Below, one piece after another: positions 18,776-27,900 of a DNA stretch of 64,000 nt. The stretch is taken from NCBI GenBank assembly GCA_029782295.1, contig JAKOVB010000053.1, positions 85,632 to 149,631 of the forward strand. The letters run 5' to 3'. Positions within the stretch are counted from its first letter, which is position 1. Every line of letters starts with the position of its first letter. The notes beneath the pieces were generated by a model. That model was not told where the DNA came from. It worked only from the letters and a program-made list of their open reading frames with translations, and did no database searches. Made by a program: the position numbers and the translations under genes. The stretch comes from Pseudomonadota bacterium (GTDB lineage Bacteria > Pseudomonadota > Gammaproteobacteria > Burkholderiales > Methylophilaceae).

Positions 18776-18783
18776 GGGCCGGA

Positions 18784-18792
18784 TTATACCAG
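18784..18792 (-). promoter_or_regulatory. queD: extended -10 promoter (TGGTATAAT) directly before queD
   Basis: Minus-strand TATAAT (18784-18789) with TGG immediately upstream is a perfect extended -10 element. Its end is nine bases from the queD ATG, so transcription should begin within about three bases of the start codon. I see no recognisable -35, which extended -10 promoters do not need. Confidence 0.65.
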
Positions 18793-18810
18793 CCCATGCG
18801 CATCAATGAG

Positions 18811-20106
18811 TTAGAACGTGTACATCAGCGTCAGCCAGAACTTGTCCGTGCTGCGGATTCGGCCTGCAGCGTACTGGTCGTCTTCCCGGTAGGTGCCGTA
18901 TTCGACCTTGCCGGAGAGGTGCTTGTCATAGGCGTAAGCGGCGGACACATCCCATTCCGTGCCGTAGCGGCTACCCGTGCCGCCACCTACCCTGGCGAAA
19001 TCCTTGTCGGAGTCGATCCAGTGGTATTCGGTCAGCAGGGTCACATCCTTGAACTTGCCGCCGGCGGTGATGAACGTGTCGCGGATACCTGCAACCGGTG
19101 TCGTCAGGAACTTGTCGACCCAACCCTGGAACAGGTGGTTGGTGCCAAGCGGGGTCTGGAAAGCGTACTTGCCGTTATTGCTGGACAGAAGCTCCTGGTC
19201 GACGCGGGCAAACCAGCTGTCGTAACCGGCCCCGGCGCCGATCTTGTAATAATGCGCATCGACCTGGCCTTGTGCGGCAGTGCGTTTTCCACTGTCGTCA
19301 AGGTCGTCCTGCTTGGCGTATTCAGCGGTGTAAAGCACCTTCCAGTGATCGTCGATCTTGTGGCTGCCGTCCGCACGCACGCCAACCGTGACGCTGGAAA
19401 TGTCGCTGGCGACCGCGACATGATCCATGTCGTACCAGTAGGCGTAGCCGGTCAGGGTCTCGGTCGGACTCAGCTTGTAGGCGACGTGAAGGATGCCGGT
19501 ATCGTCAGGGCGCAAGTCGGTAGTGATCTTGCGCAGGCGGGTGTAATAACCAGCCATGATTTCCGTGTTCTTGATGCTCCTGTTTTCGACGGTGATGCCG
19601 TCGAAAACTTGCATAACCTGACGGAACTCGACGTTGCCGATGAAGCGGACGTTGTCGAGCTTGAGCGATTGTCGTCCGGCACGGACCTTGGTGTCGGGGA
19701 TGCCGGTCCAGTCCAGATAGAGCTGGTTGACGTTGAAGAATCCGGGGTCGTTGACGACGGCGTGGTTGGCTTTGCCAGGCTGGTTGGCGCCGTTGCGGAA
19801 ATCATTGAAGTCGTTATCCAGCTTGGTGACCCCAATCAGCTGGGCGCCGATGCTGACACTGTGGAAAGGCTTGGTCTGCCAGCCGATCAGGCTGCGCAGT
19901 GTCCAGGCATTGGCATCGTCAGGCTTGGCGTCATCGCTGACATTTTCATAGCGCAGCCGGAAATTGGTCATGGGCTTGCCACCGAAGATGGCGTCCTTGA
20001 TCGATTCCGCTTGTGCTGGCTCGGCCGGGGTGTCTGCGGCGTAGGCATGTGGTACTGCAAGCGCTGACAGGGCCGCAAGTGTGCAAAGATGTAGTTTGTA
20101 GTTCAT
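18811..20106 (-). CDS. outer-membrane beta-barrel porin (alginate-export-like family)
   Basis: 431 residues with a signal peptide (MNYKLHLCTLAALSALAVPHAYA), many alternating hydrophobic strands rich in Tyr/Gly/Asp and a terminal Phe (LTLMYTF), the signature of BamA-assembled barrels. Segments such as FNVNQLYLDW and VRAGRQSLKLDNVRFIGNVEFRQ (read in parts) resemble the Alginate_exp / OprE-like group. The ATG at 20106 follows GGGAGAAGGA. It begins 17 bases after nnrS on the same strand, so it may belong to the FNR-box operon and transport an anion or small organic acid (inference). Confidence 0.85.
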   Translation of the reverse strand: MNYKLHLCTLAALSALAVPHAYAADTPAEPAQAESIKDAIFGGKPMTNFRLRYENVSDDAKPDDANAWTLRSLIGWQTKPFHSVSIGAQLIGVTKLDNDFNDFRNGANQPGKANHAVVNDPGFFNVNQLYLDWTGIPDTKVRAGRQSLKLDNVRFIGNVEFRQVMQVFDGITVENRSIKNTEIMAGYYTRLRKITTDLRPDDTGILHVAYKLSPTETLTGYAYWYDMDHVAVASDISSVTVGVRADGSHKIDDHWKVLYTAEYAKQDDLDDSGKRTAAQGQVDAHYYKIGAGAGYDSWFARVDQELLSSNNGKYAFQTPLGTNHLFQGWVDKFLTTPVAGIRDTFITAGGKFKDVTLLTEYHWIDSDKDFARVGGGTGSRYGTEWDVSAAYAYDKHLSGKVEYGTYREDDQYAAGRIRSTDKFWLTLMYTF

Positions 20107-20123
20107 GGTCCTTCTCCCTGAGG

Positions 20124-21392
20124 TCAGTATGAATCCTGTTTTGTCTGTTGCCAGTAAATCGGAGTAAATTTCAGCAGCCATCCCGAGAATGCGAGTAGCC
20201 ATAGTAAGGCCGCGCACAGATAGAGGTGGCCAGCGTAGCGATTGATACCGGGCAGGTCGGCCAGGACGCGGACCAGCGCGGTGAGCTGGATGGCGATAAA
20301 GATCATCCAGGCACGATTATCAGCGGTCAGGGGCCTGCCTGAATGGCCGAGGGTGACACGGGTCGACATGGCCACCAGCATGCTGCTGAAATAGCCGATC
20401 ATCAGGGCGTGCAAAGGGGCCCGCCCCAGCGTCAGGTCATGACCGGTCAGTAGCGCCAGGCTTTGCAGCCCATACAGGGCCAGCGCGATGCCGAGCCAAA
20501 GGAACCCCAGGTGCAGCATAGCCAGGATGCGTACATGGAAACTCTGCCTGATACGCCAGGCGATGGTGAGCCAGAAGGAGGTCGCCGCCATGGGCAGGTC
20601 AACGGCCCAGGTCCATTGGGTCAGGCCGGCCAGTTCCAGACCTCCATGGATCAGGCCGCCGGCAGTGATGATCCAGAGTGCCCAGTCAGGCCGGACGATG
20701 GTGTACCCAGGCAGTACCGAATTGGAGAAGAACGGGATCAGGCGATGGCTCACGGCAAAAAACACCGGGTACAGGAACCACCAGATGCCGCCACTACGGG
20801 CGAGGTCGACGAGCAGCGGGTGGTCGCCGGCAACGCCGGCGGTATAACTGAGCAGCAGCAGCCATCCCGTGAGCAGCACGCCGCTGGTGATACGGGCATG
20901 GATGGTATCGGGTCGCGATGCGCCGATGTAGACCCGAAGCAATGCATACAGTCCCATGCCCCAGCCTGCGAGATGCAGTGCCAATGCGGGCAGCATCAGT
21001 TGCATGCCGGTGGCCAGGCCGGCATAACCGGTCATGACGGCAGCTGCAAGCAGGGATGCGGCTGGCAGGTAATGGCGGCGATCGACCGGCACGCCATCCA
21101 TCCACTTGGGATAGGTAGTCATCAGAAAGCCGAACATGTAAGGCGGGAACAGCGAGTAGATCATCAGGTAGAGATGTGCCCATGGGCTGCTGATGCTCCA
21201 GACAGCCGGTGTGTACCAGCCGCCATAGCGTCCGCCAAGGTCGATGAGCCACCACACCATGACCAGCACCGCCTGCACTGCACCCAGGGCAAACATGGGG
21301 TGGTGCGGCATTGAGGTAAAGTGTTCCCAGCGCGTTTGATGCGTTCCGGCCTTGGCGGGTTCTGCCTGATGCAGGATGTGGAGCGGTATCAT
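20124..21392 (-). CDS. nnrS: NnrS family protein
   Basis: 422-residue polytopic inner-membrane protein with about twelve hydrophobic segments. NnrS hallmarks include HPMFALGAVQAVL, SPWAHLYLMIYSLFPPYMFGFLMTTYPKW (in parts), HRLIPFF and HALMIGYFSSMLVAMSTRVTLGHSGRP (in parts). NnrS proteins are haem-containing and protect against nitric oxide during denitrification. The ATG overlaps the carbonic anhydrase stop (ATGA). An FNR/NnrR-type box upstream of that gene fits NnrS regulation in other bacteria. No NO reductase gene is in the window. Confidence 0.94.
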   Translation of the reverse strand: MIPLHILHQAEPAKAGTHQTRWEHFTSMPHHPMFALGAVQAVLVMVWWLIDLGGRYGGWYTPAVWSISSPWAHLYLMIYSLFPPYMFGFLMTTYPKWMDGVPVDRRHYLPAASLLAAAVMTGYAGLATGMQLMLPALALHLAGWGMGLYALLRVYIGASRPDTIHARITSGVLLTGWLLLLSYTAGVAGDHPLLVDLARSGGIWWFLYPVFFAVSHRLIPFFSNSVLPGYTIVRPDWALWIITAGGLIHGGLELAGLTQWTWAVDLPMAATSFWLTIAWRIRQSFHVRILAMLHLGFLWLGIALALYGLQSLALLTGHDLTLGRAPLHALMIGYFSSMLVAMSTRVTLGHSGRPLTADNRAWMIFIAIQLTALVRVLADLPGINRYAGHLYLCAALLWLLAFSGWLLKFTPIYWQQTKQDSY

Positions 21393-22057
21393 GGCGTACA
21401 GGACTCCACTTCCAGATGGGGGACGAGAACGTCGAATGTGCCGTGCTCGGGGTGATATTCGAGCAATTCGCCCTGGCGCATATCGAAGTACCAGCCATGC
21501 AGGTCAAGCTTGCCATCATCGACCCGCTGGCGAACCCAGGGATAGGACATCAGGTTTTCCAGGGAGACCAGGATCGCGGCCTGTTCACAGGCTTGGGACA
21601 GCGTCTCGATTGGCTTGCCCGGAAGGGCTTGCAATACTTTGAGGCGGGCCTCTTCGGCGATACCCAGCCATTTTGTGATGAGTTCCTCTTCGTTGCAGGT
21701 CGGCGTCTTATGTTCAAGCAGGGCGCGGATGCCGCCACACTGCGCATGTCCCATGACGATGACGTGTTCGACTTCCAGATTGTGAATGGCAAAGGCAATC
21801 GCGGAGGTGGTGGCGGCAAAGTAGGTGGCCTGGACATGCGGCGGAACCAGGTTGGCGACGTTGCGCACCACGAACATGTCACCCGGATCGCAGTCCGTCA
21901 GCAAAGCCGGGTCGCAGCGTGAATCGCAACAGGCAATCATCAGGGCGCGTGGACGCTGTCCCTGCTGTACCAGCTGGTCGAACAGATCATGATGCTCGCC
22001 CAGATAGCTTTGCTGGAACCGTTTGAATCCGCTCAGAAATTTTGAGACGTCGCGCAT
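21389..22057 (-). CDS. can: beta-class carbonic anhydrase
   Basis: 222 residues; interconverts CO2 and bicarbonate. Zinc ligands and the catalytic dyad are visible: MIACCDSRCDP (Cys, Asp-Arg) and VIMGHAQCGGIRALL (His, Cys). The family segment VRNVANLVPP is also present. The length is typical of the Can/CynT group. It is the first gene of an operon with nnrS, preceded by a perfect FNR-type box centred 41.5 bases before the ATG. The ATG has no good ribosome site. Linkage of a carbonic anhydrase to NnrS is uncommon and suggests anaerobic bicarbonate supply (inference). Confidence 0.94.
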   Translation of the reverse strand: MRDVSKFLSGFKRFQQSYLGEHHDLFDQLVQQGQRPRALMIACCDSRCDPALLTDCDPGDMFVVRNVANLVPPHVQATYFAATTSAIAFAIHNLEVEHVIVMGHAQCGGIRALLEHKTPTCNEEELITKWLGIAEEARLKVLQALPGKPIETLSQACEQAAILVSLENLMSYPWVRQRVDDGKLDLHGWYFDMRQGELLEYHPEHGTFDVLVPHLEVESCTP

Positions 22058-22091
22058 TTCGCCAGTTTAACCATGTATCGAATATCAACCT

Positions 22092-22105
22092 TTGATATGA
22101 ATCAA
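22092..22105 (-). promoter_or_regulatory. perfect FNR/DNR/NnrR-type box upstream of carbonic anhydrase-nnrS
   Basis: TTGAT-ATGA-ATCAA is a perfect match to the FNR consensus (TTGAT-N4-ATCAA), and it is symmetric so works on either strand. The centre is 22098.5. If transcription began at the A of the ATG at 22057, this is exactly -41.5, the class II activator position, with TAAACT (22064-22069) as -10. FNR, DNR and NnrR share this site, so the regulator cannot be named. Confidence 0.8.
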
Positions 22106-22123
22106 GAAACCCATTTCCAAATT

Positions 22124-22158
22124 CCGGGATTGGGTCATCGATGACGACCGAATCCCGG
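22124..22158 (-). terminator. candidate hairpin terminator after narI
   Basis: Arms CCGGGATT (22124-22131) and AATCCCGG (22151-22158) pair perfectly, with an inner GGTC/GACC pair and a nine-base loop. On the minus strand a short T-rich stretch (AATTTGG) follows. It sits just after the narI stop and before the FNR box, so it could insulate nar from the nnrS unit. Confidence 0.6.
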
Positions 22159-22166
22159 GCGGTGTC

Positions 22167-22859
22167 CTAGTTGAAATGTCGTTTGCTGCGCACTACCTGA
22201 TATGGGCGTCCCAGGTAACCGACTGGGGCACTCCATACGTGCACCAGACGGGTGAAAGGGAAGACCAGGAATACGGTCATGCCGAAAAACAGGTGCACCT
22301 TGAAAACGGTGTCGACATTTTCCAGCAGGGCCGGGTTCGGTCTCAGATGCACGATGCTCTGCGCCCATTCGGCCAGGGCGATCATCACGCCCGGATTGCC
22401 TTCATGGGCATGACCGAGGGAAACCGGGATCGTCGAGAGGCCCAGCAGCAGGGTGACGAGCAACCATGACAGGATGAATTTGTCCGTGCCGCGGCTGGTG
22501 ACCGAGATGCGCTTGTTGAGCATGCGGCGGTGCCACAGGATCGCCCCGCCCAGCAGGCCTAGCCCGCCGAAGATGGAGCCAGCCCATATCGCGACCATCT
22601 GGTGTGTCATGTCGGATACGCCGAGCGACAGGAAGAAGTGGTGTGGTGTCAGCAGGCCGACGGCATGGCCGAAAAAGACGGCGATGATGCCGACGTGAAA
22701 CAGGTTGCTGCCCAGACGCAATCCCGCTTTCGACAGCAACTGGCTGGAATCGCTCTTCCACGTGTACTGCTCGCGGTCGAAGCGCAGGATGCTGCCTAGG
22801 ATGAAGATGCTGAGAGCGATGTAGGGATAGACCCCGTAGAGGAAATCATGCAGGTTCAT
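22167..22859 (-). CDS. narI: respiratory nitrate reductase gamma subunit (cytochrome b)
   Basis: 230 residues, a five-helix diheme cytochrome b that takes electrons from quinol in the inner membrane. The opening MNLHDFLYGVYPYIALSIFILG and the helix SNLFHVGIIAVFFGHAVGLLTPHH hold haem-ligand histidines. Further ligands lie in KVHLFFGMTVFLVFPFTRLVHVWS (in parts), and the C-terminal PVGYLGRPYQVVR is typical. The ATG follows CTAAGGAGAA, eight to ten bases after narJ. It is the last gene of the nar operon. Confidence 0.97.
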   Translation of the reverse strand: MNLHDFLYGVYPYIALSIFILGSILRFDREQYTWKSDSSQLLSKAGLRLGSNLFHVGIIAVFFGHAVGLLTPHHFFLSLGVSDMTHQMVAIWAGSIFGGLGLLGGAILWHRRMLNKRISVTSRGTDKFILSWLLVTLLLGLSTIPVSLGHAHEGNPGVMIALAEWAQSIVHLRPNPALLENVDTVFKVHLFFGMTVFLVFPFTRLVHVWSAPVGYLGRPYQVVRSKRHFN

Positions 22860-22869
22860 GGTGTTCTCC

Positions 22870-23391
22870 TTAGGCGGCGAGTCGGGTCAGGGTGGCCCGG
22901 CCTTCGACGATGGATAGCAGCGGAGCGTACGGGCTTTCAGCCTTTTTCAGGTTGTCGGCCAGAACGTTCAGCACCTTGTGGGCATCCGCCAGAAAGACGC
23001 TGGCTTCGCCTTCTTCCAGATAGGCGGCGAATTCCAGGATCAGCGGCAGGTAGTCAGGCAACTCGTTGGTGACGACTTCGACGCCGTAGTCCTTGTACAA
23101 CTCGCCCAGGTCAATCAGTGCCGGACCGCGGTTCTTGTCGTCGCCGAACAGGTGATGGGTCAGGTGCAGGCTGTGCTCAGCCGTCAGGTCGAAGGTCTTG
23201 ACGTAGTCGGCTTGCAACTCGGTCAGCGAGGCACTTTCAAGGTGCCTGAGAAAGCGACGCATGGCTGACCGTTCTTCATCGTCCATGTCGACGCAATCGT
23301 CGATTTCGCCACGTAGTTCCTGCAGGTGGTCGATCAGTTCCTGGTCCGGGTATTCGAGCAGGACGGATAACATCTTGTAGAGTCGCATCAT
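22870..23391 (-). CDS. narJ: nitrate reductase assembly chaperone NarJ
   Basis: 173 residues of the NarJ/TorD-type redox enzyme maturation family, a cytoplasmic chaperone that holds apo-NarG during molybdenum cofactor and [Fe-S] insertion. Family segments are YKMLSVLLEYPDQELIDHL, YVKTFDLTAEHSLHLTHHLFGDDKNRG (in parts) and LYKDYGVEVVTNELPDYLPLILEF (in parts). Start at 23391; a second ATG directly follows and has better spacing to GGAGAA. It lies between narH and narI as in canonical narGHJI. Confidence 0.96.
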   Translation of the reverse strand: MMRLYKMLSVLLEYPDQELIDHLQELRGEIDDCVDMDDEERSAMRRFLRHLESASLTELQADYVKTFDLTAEHSLHLTHHLFGDDKNRGPALIDLGELYKDYGVEVVTNELPDYLPLILEFAAYLEEGEASVFLADAHKVLNVLADNLKKAESPYAPLLSIVEGRATLTRLAA

Positions 23392-23402
23392 GTTCTCCTT
23401 GA

Positions 23403-24944
23403 TTAATCGCCAGACGGAGCGAGTGCCTTGGGTTCTACCGTTTCCTTGCGGCGACGCGGGAACAGGGTGATCTTGGAGATGCCCGCGGAACTGTCGTTGC
23501 CGAAGGTGAATCCGTTCTGGCCCTGGAAGCCATAGGCGTCATCCAGCGATTCTTCCGTATGGCCGGTCGGGATGACGAAGCGGTCTTCGTAGTTGGCAAT
23601 GGCAAGGTAACGGTACATCTCCTTGGCCTGATCCTCCGTAATACCCGCTGCATCGATGGCGCGCGTATCGGCGACACCTTCAACATGGACCGAGCGCTGG
23701 TAGCTGCGCATGGCGATCAGACGGTTGAGGGCGCTTTCGATCGGCTCGGTCTTGCCTGCGGTCAGCAGGTTGGCCAGGTACTGCACCGGCAGGCGCATGG
23801 TGCCAGCGATTGGAATCGCGCCATCCGGGCCGACCGGCAGGTTGCCCTGGTCGATCTGAGACTGTACCGGGGAGAGCGGCGGGACGTACCACACCATGGG
23901 CAGGGTGCGGAATTCCGGGTGCATGGGGAAGGCGATCTTCCAGTCCATGGCCATCTTCCAGATTGGGGACTTGCGGGCGGCTTCGATCCAGTCTTCGTTG
24001 ATGCCTTCCGCACGGGCAGCGGCGATGACTTCAGGATCATTCGGATCAAGGAAGATGCGGCGCTGGGCTTCGTACAGGTCCTGTTCATTGGTGGTGCTGG
24101 CCAGTTCCTCGATGCGGTCGGCATCGTACAACATGATGCCGTTGTAACGGATGCGGCCCACGCAGGATTCGGAACATACCGTCGGCATGCCGGATTCCAC
24201 GCGGGGGTAGCAGCCGATGCACTTCTCGGCCTTGCCGGATTCCCAGTTGTAGAACACCTTCTTGTAAGGGCAGGAGCTGACGCACATACGCCAGCCGCGG
24301 CATTTGTCCTGGTCGACCAGGACGATGCCGTCTTCCTCGCGCTTGTAGATAGAGCCGGAAGGGCAGGCGGCTACACAGGCGGCGTTCAGGCAGTGGTTGC
24401 AAATACGCGGCAGATACATGTGGAAGGTATGCTCGAACTGGCCATAGATTTCCTTCTGGATGTTCTCCAGATTCTTGTCCTTGCTGCGTTTCGAGAACTC
24501 ACCTGCCAGGTCGTCTTCCCAGTTCGGGCCCCATTTGATCTTTTCCATGCTCTCGCCGGTGATCTGAGAGATCGGGCGGGCGGTCGGCGTGGCCTCCGAG
24601 AGCGGTGCATTCTGCAGGCGCGCATAGTTGTAGGTGAAAGGCTCGTAGTAGTCATCGATTTCCGGCAGATCGGGGTTGCCGAAAATGTTGAGCAGTTTGT
24701 TCACGCGGCCGCCGGATTTCAGCTCCAGCTTGCCGTCCTTGAGCACCCAGCCGCCGTTCCATTGCTCCTGGTTCTCCCAGTTTTTCGGGTAACCGATGCC
24801 GGGCTTGGATTCGACGTTGTTGAACCAGGCGTATTCCACGCCCTTGCGGTTGGTCCACACGTTCTTGCAGGTGACCGAGCAGGTATGGCAGCCGATGCAT
24901 TTGTCCAGATTGAAGACAAAGGCGAATTGTGCACGTACTTTCAT
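23403..24944 (-). CDS. narH: respiratory nitrate reductase beta subunit (Fe-S)
   Basis: 513 residues carrying four iron-sulphur clusters between NarI and NarG. Four cysteine groups are visible: CIGCHTCSVTCK, CNHCLNAACVAACP, CRGWRMCVSSCP and CIGCYPRVESGMPTVCSESC. The Trp in CRGWRMC, replacing a Cys, is the mark of the [3Fe-4S] cluster. Start at 24944 (MKVRAQFAFVFNLDKCIGCH) follows AGGAGA; a longer frame from 25034 overlaps narG and is not used. Peripheral, cytoplasmic side. Confidence 0.97.
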   Translation of the reverse strand: MKVRAQFAFVFNLDKCIGCHTCSVTCKNVWTNRKGVEYAWFNNVESKPGIGYPKNWENQEQWNGGWVLKDGKLELKSGGRVNKLLNIFGNPDLPEIDDYYEPFTYNYARLQNAPLSEATPTARPISQITGESMEKIKWGPNWEDDLAGEFSKRSKDKNLENIQKEIYGQFEHTFHMYLPRICNHCLNAACVAACPSGSIYKREEDGIVLVDQDKCRGWRMCVSSCPYKKVFYNWESGKAEKCIGCYPRVESGMPTVCSESCVGRIRYNGIMLYDADRIEELASTTNEQDLYEAQRRIFLDPNDPEVIAAARAEGINEDWIEAARKSPIWKMAMDWKIAFPMHPEFRTLPMVWYVPPLSPVQSQIDQGNLPVGPDGAIPIAGTMRLPVQYLANLLTAGKTEPIESALNRLIAMRSYQRSVHVEGVADTRAIDAAGITEDQAKEMYRYLAIANYEDRFVIPTGHTEESLDDAYGFQGQNGFTFGNDSSAGISKITLFPRRRKETVEPKALAPSGD

Positions 24945-24964
24945 GATGTTCTCCTGTGTCCTGG

Positions 24965-27900
24965 TTACTTGGCGCCGATACCGACGGGGTTGAGTTGCGC
25001 CTCGCGTTCGGGCGTCAGCGGTCGTTCGAGCCAATCCACGTCCTTGTCAGCGATCTTGTGGATGGCGACCATGGTGTCGCGCTGGCAGCCCACTGTTCCG
25101 TAATAGTTGAAGCCATAGGCCAGTTGCGCGTAACCGCCGATCATGTTGGTCGGCTTGATGATCACGCGGGTCACGGCATTCAGGATGCCGCCACGCTTGC
25201 CGGTGGATGGCGAGCCTGGGACGTTTACGTTCTTTTCCTGCGCGTGATACATCATCGCCATGCCCTGCGGCACACGCTGCGAGACGACGGCGCGAGCGAC
25301 CGTGGCGCCGTTGTGGTTCACGGCTTCGACCCAGTCGTTGTCTTCGATGCCAACCTGCTTTGCGTCAGTCTCGGAGAGCCAGACATAAGGGCCGCCGCGG
25401 AACAGCGTCAGCATGCGCAGATTGTCCTGGTAACTGGAGTGGATGCCCCACTTGGAGTGCGGCGTGATCCAGTTTACGGTCAGGTGCGGCTTGGCTTGGA
25501 CGGCCTTGGGCAGATTGTTCAACTCGCCCAGATCGACCATGGGCTTGAAGGTGCAGAAACCTTCGCCGAAATCCAGCATCCACTCGTGATCCTGATAGAA
25601 GTGGGCGCGTCCGGTCAGCGTGCGGAACGGAATATGTTCATGCACGTTGGTGTAGCCGGCGGTGTAGGACACCTTTTCTGACTCGATACCGGACCAGGTG
25701 GGCGCGGTAATGATCTTGCGCGGCTGGGCCTGAATATCCTTGAAGGTAAACTTGTCTTCGTGGCGTCCGGCGTAGAGGTGATGGTGATCAATGCCGGTTT
25801 TCTTCGACATCGCAGCCCAGGACTTGTGTGCGACTTCGCCGTTGGTTTCCGGCGCCATGCGCATTACCGAGTCGCAGACGTAGATATCTTCTTCCAGAGA
25901 AGGCATGCCTTGCGACACGCCGGGCTCTTTCACCGTCGCGTTGTGCTTCTTGAGTTCCTCGTATTCCTGGTCGGTGTTCCAGTCCACACCCTTGATGTTG
26001 TTGCCGAGCTTGGTCATCAGCGGGCCGAGGGCGATATATTTGCGGTAGGTATCACCGAAATTCCGCTCGACCAGTTTGATGATGGCCATCGTCTTGCCGG
26101 GGATCGGGTCACACTCGCCGTTCTTCCAGTTCTTCACTTCTCCGAAAGGTTGGGCCAGTTCGGCGGCCGAGTCGTGCTGCATGGGCAGAGCAACGACTTC
26201 TTTCTTCGTACCGAGATGCTTTTCAGCCAGCACCGAGAAGTTCTTGGCAATGGTCTTGAAAATCTGCCAGTCCGATTTCGATTCCCAGCCCGGTGAAACG
26301 GCTTCCGACAGCGGGTGGATGAAGGGGTGCATGTCGGTGGTGTTGAGGTCGTTCTTCTCGTACCAGGTAGCGGTCGGCAGCACGATGTCAGAGTAGGCGC
26401 CGGTGGAGTTGAGGCGGAAATTGATGTCCACCATCAGATCCAGCTTGGCGATCGAGGCTTCTTCGTGCCACTTGACTTCCTTGCTGTCGCGGCCTGCGCC
26501 GGACTCCTGCAGTACACCATTCTGCGCGCCCAGCAGGTGCTTGAGGAAGTACTCATGCCCCTTGGCAGAGGTACCGATCAGGTTGGCACGCCATACAAAC
26601 AGATTGCGTGGCCAGTTCACCGGGTTGTCCGGGTCGGCATAGGCCACGTCCAGAGCGCCGGATTTCATCTGGCCAGCAACGTACTGTGCGACCGAAGCTT
26701 CGTCGGTTGCGCCGTTCTTCAGGGCTTCTTCCGCCAGTTCGATGGAGTTACGGTTGAAATTCGGCATGGAGGGCAACCAGCCCATGCGGGTGGCCTTGAC
26801 GTTGTAGTCGGCCAAGGTACTGCCCTTATTCTTGCCCTTGCCTGCAGGTGAAAGCAGCGTATCGGCTTTCAGGGTTTCGTAACGCCACTGGTCGGTGTGG
26901 AAATACCAGTAGGACGTCGAGTTGGTGTGGCGCGGTGGACGGTGCCAGTCGAGCGCGAAGGCGATCGGTGCCCAGCCGGCTTGCGGCCGCAGTTTCTCCT
27001 GGCCGACATAGTGCGCCCAGCCGCCGCCGGTCTGGCCGACGCAGCCGCACATGTGCAGCAGGTTCATGATGGAGCGGTAGGCCAGGTCGTTGTGGTACCA
27101 GTGGTTGATGGCGGCGCCCATGATCACCATGGAACGACCCTTGGTCTTCGAGGCGTTGTAGGCGAATTCACGTCCGGTACGTTCGATGTCGGCGGCTTTG
27201 ACGCCGGTGACTTTCTCGGCCCAGGCCGGCGTATAGGCGACATTCGCATCGGCGTAGCTGCTGGCGACGTTGCCACCGCCCAAGCCGCGATCGATCCCGT
27301 ATTGTGCCACCTGCAGATCGAACACCGTGGCGACCAGGGTTTCCTCACCGTTGGCCAGTTTGACTTTGCGCACGGGCACGTTGCGGTAGAGCAGGCTGTC
27401 TTCGCCATGCGTGAAATGTGGGAACCCGACGGAAACCACGTCATCACGGTGATTGATGCAGGTCAGTTGCGCTGTCGTTTCACGCTGGTCGGCACCAGTT
27501 TTCTCGAGCAGATTCCACTTGCCTTCTTCGCCCCAGCGGAAGCCGATGGAACCATTCGGAGCGATGAAACTGTTGGATTTTTCATCGAAAACGATGGTCT
27601 TCCAGTCCGGATTGTTGGTCTCGCCCAATGCGCCATCGAAATCCGATGCGCGCAGCAGACGGTCGGTGACGTAGCCATCCCCCTGTTTGCGCAGCATGAC
27701 CTGCATGGGCATGTCGGTGTACTTGCGGGCGTACTCCTGGAAATACGGGTCCTGCTGCTGGATGTGGAATTCCTTCAGTGCCACGTGGCCCATGGCCAGG
27801 AAGGCTGCAGCATCGGTACCCTGCTTGATCGGCATCCACAGATCCGAGAATTTCACGAACTCGGCGTAGTCTGGTGCCATGGCAACGATCTTGGCACCTT

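Noticed and set aside
18796..20067. 423-residue plus-strand frame opposite the porin
   Set aside because: Mirror of the porin gene; no ribosome site or recognisable domains.
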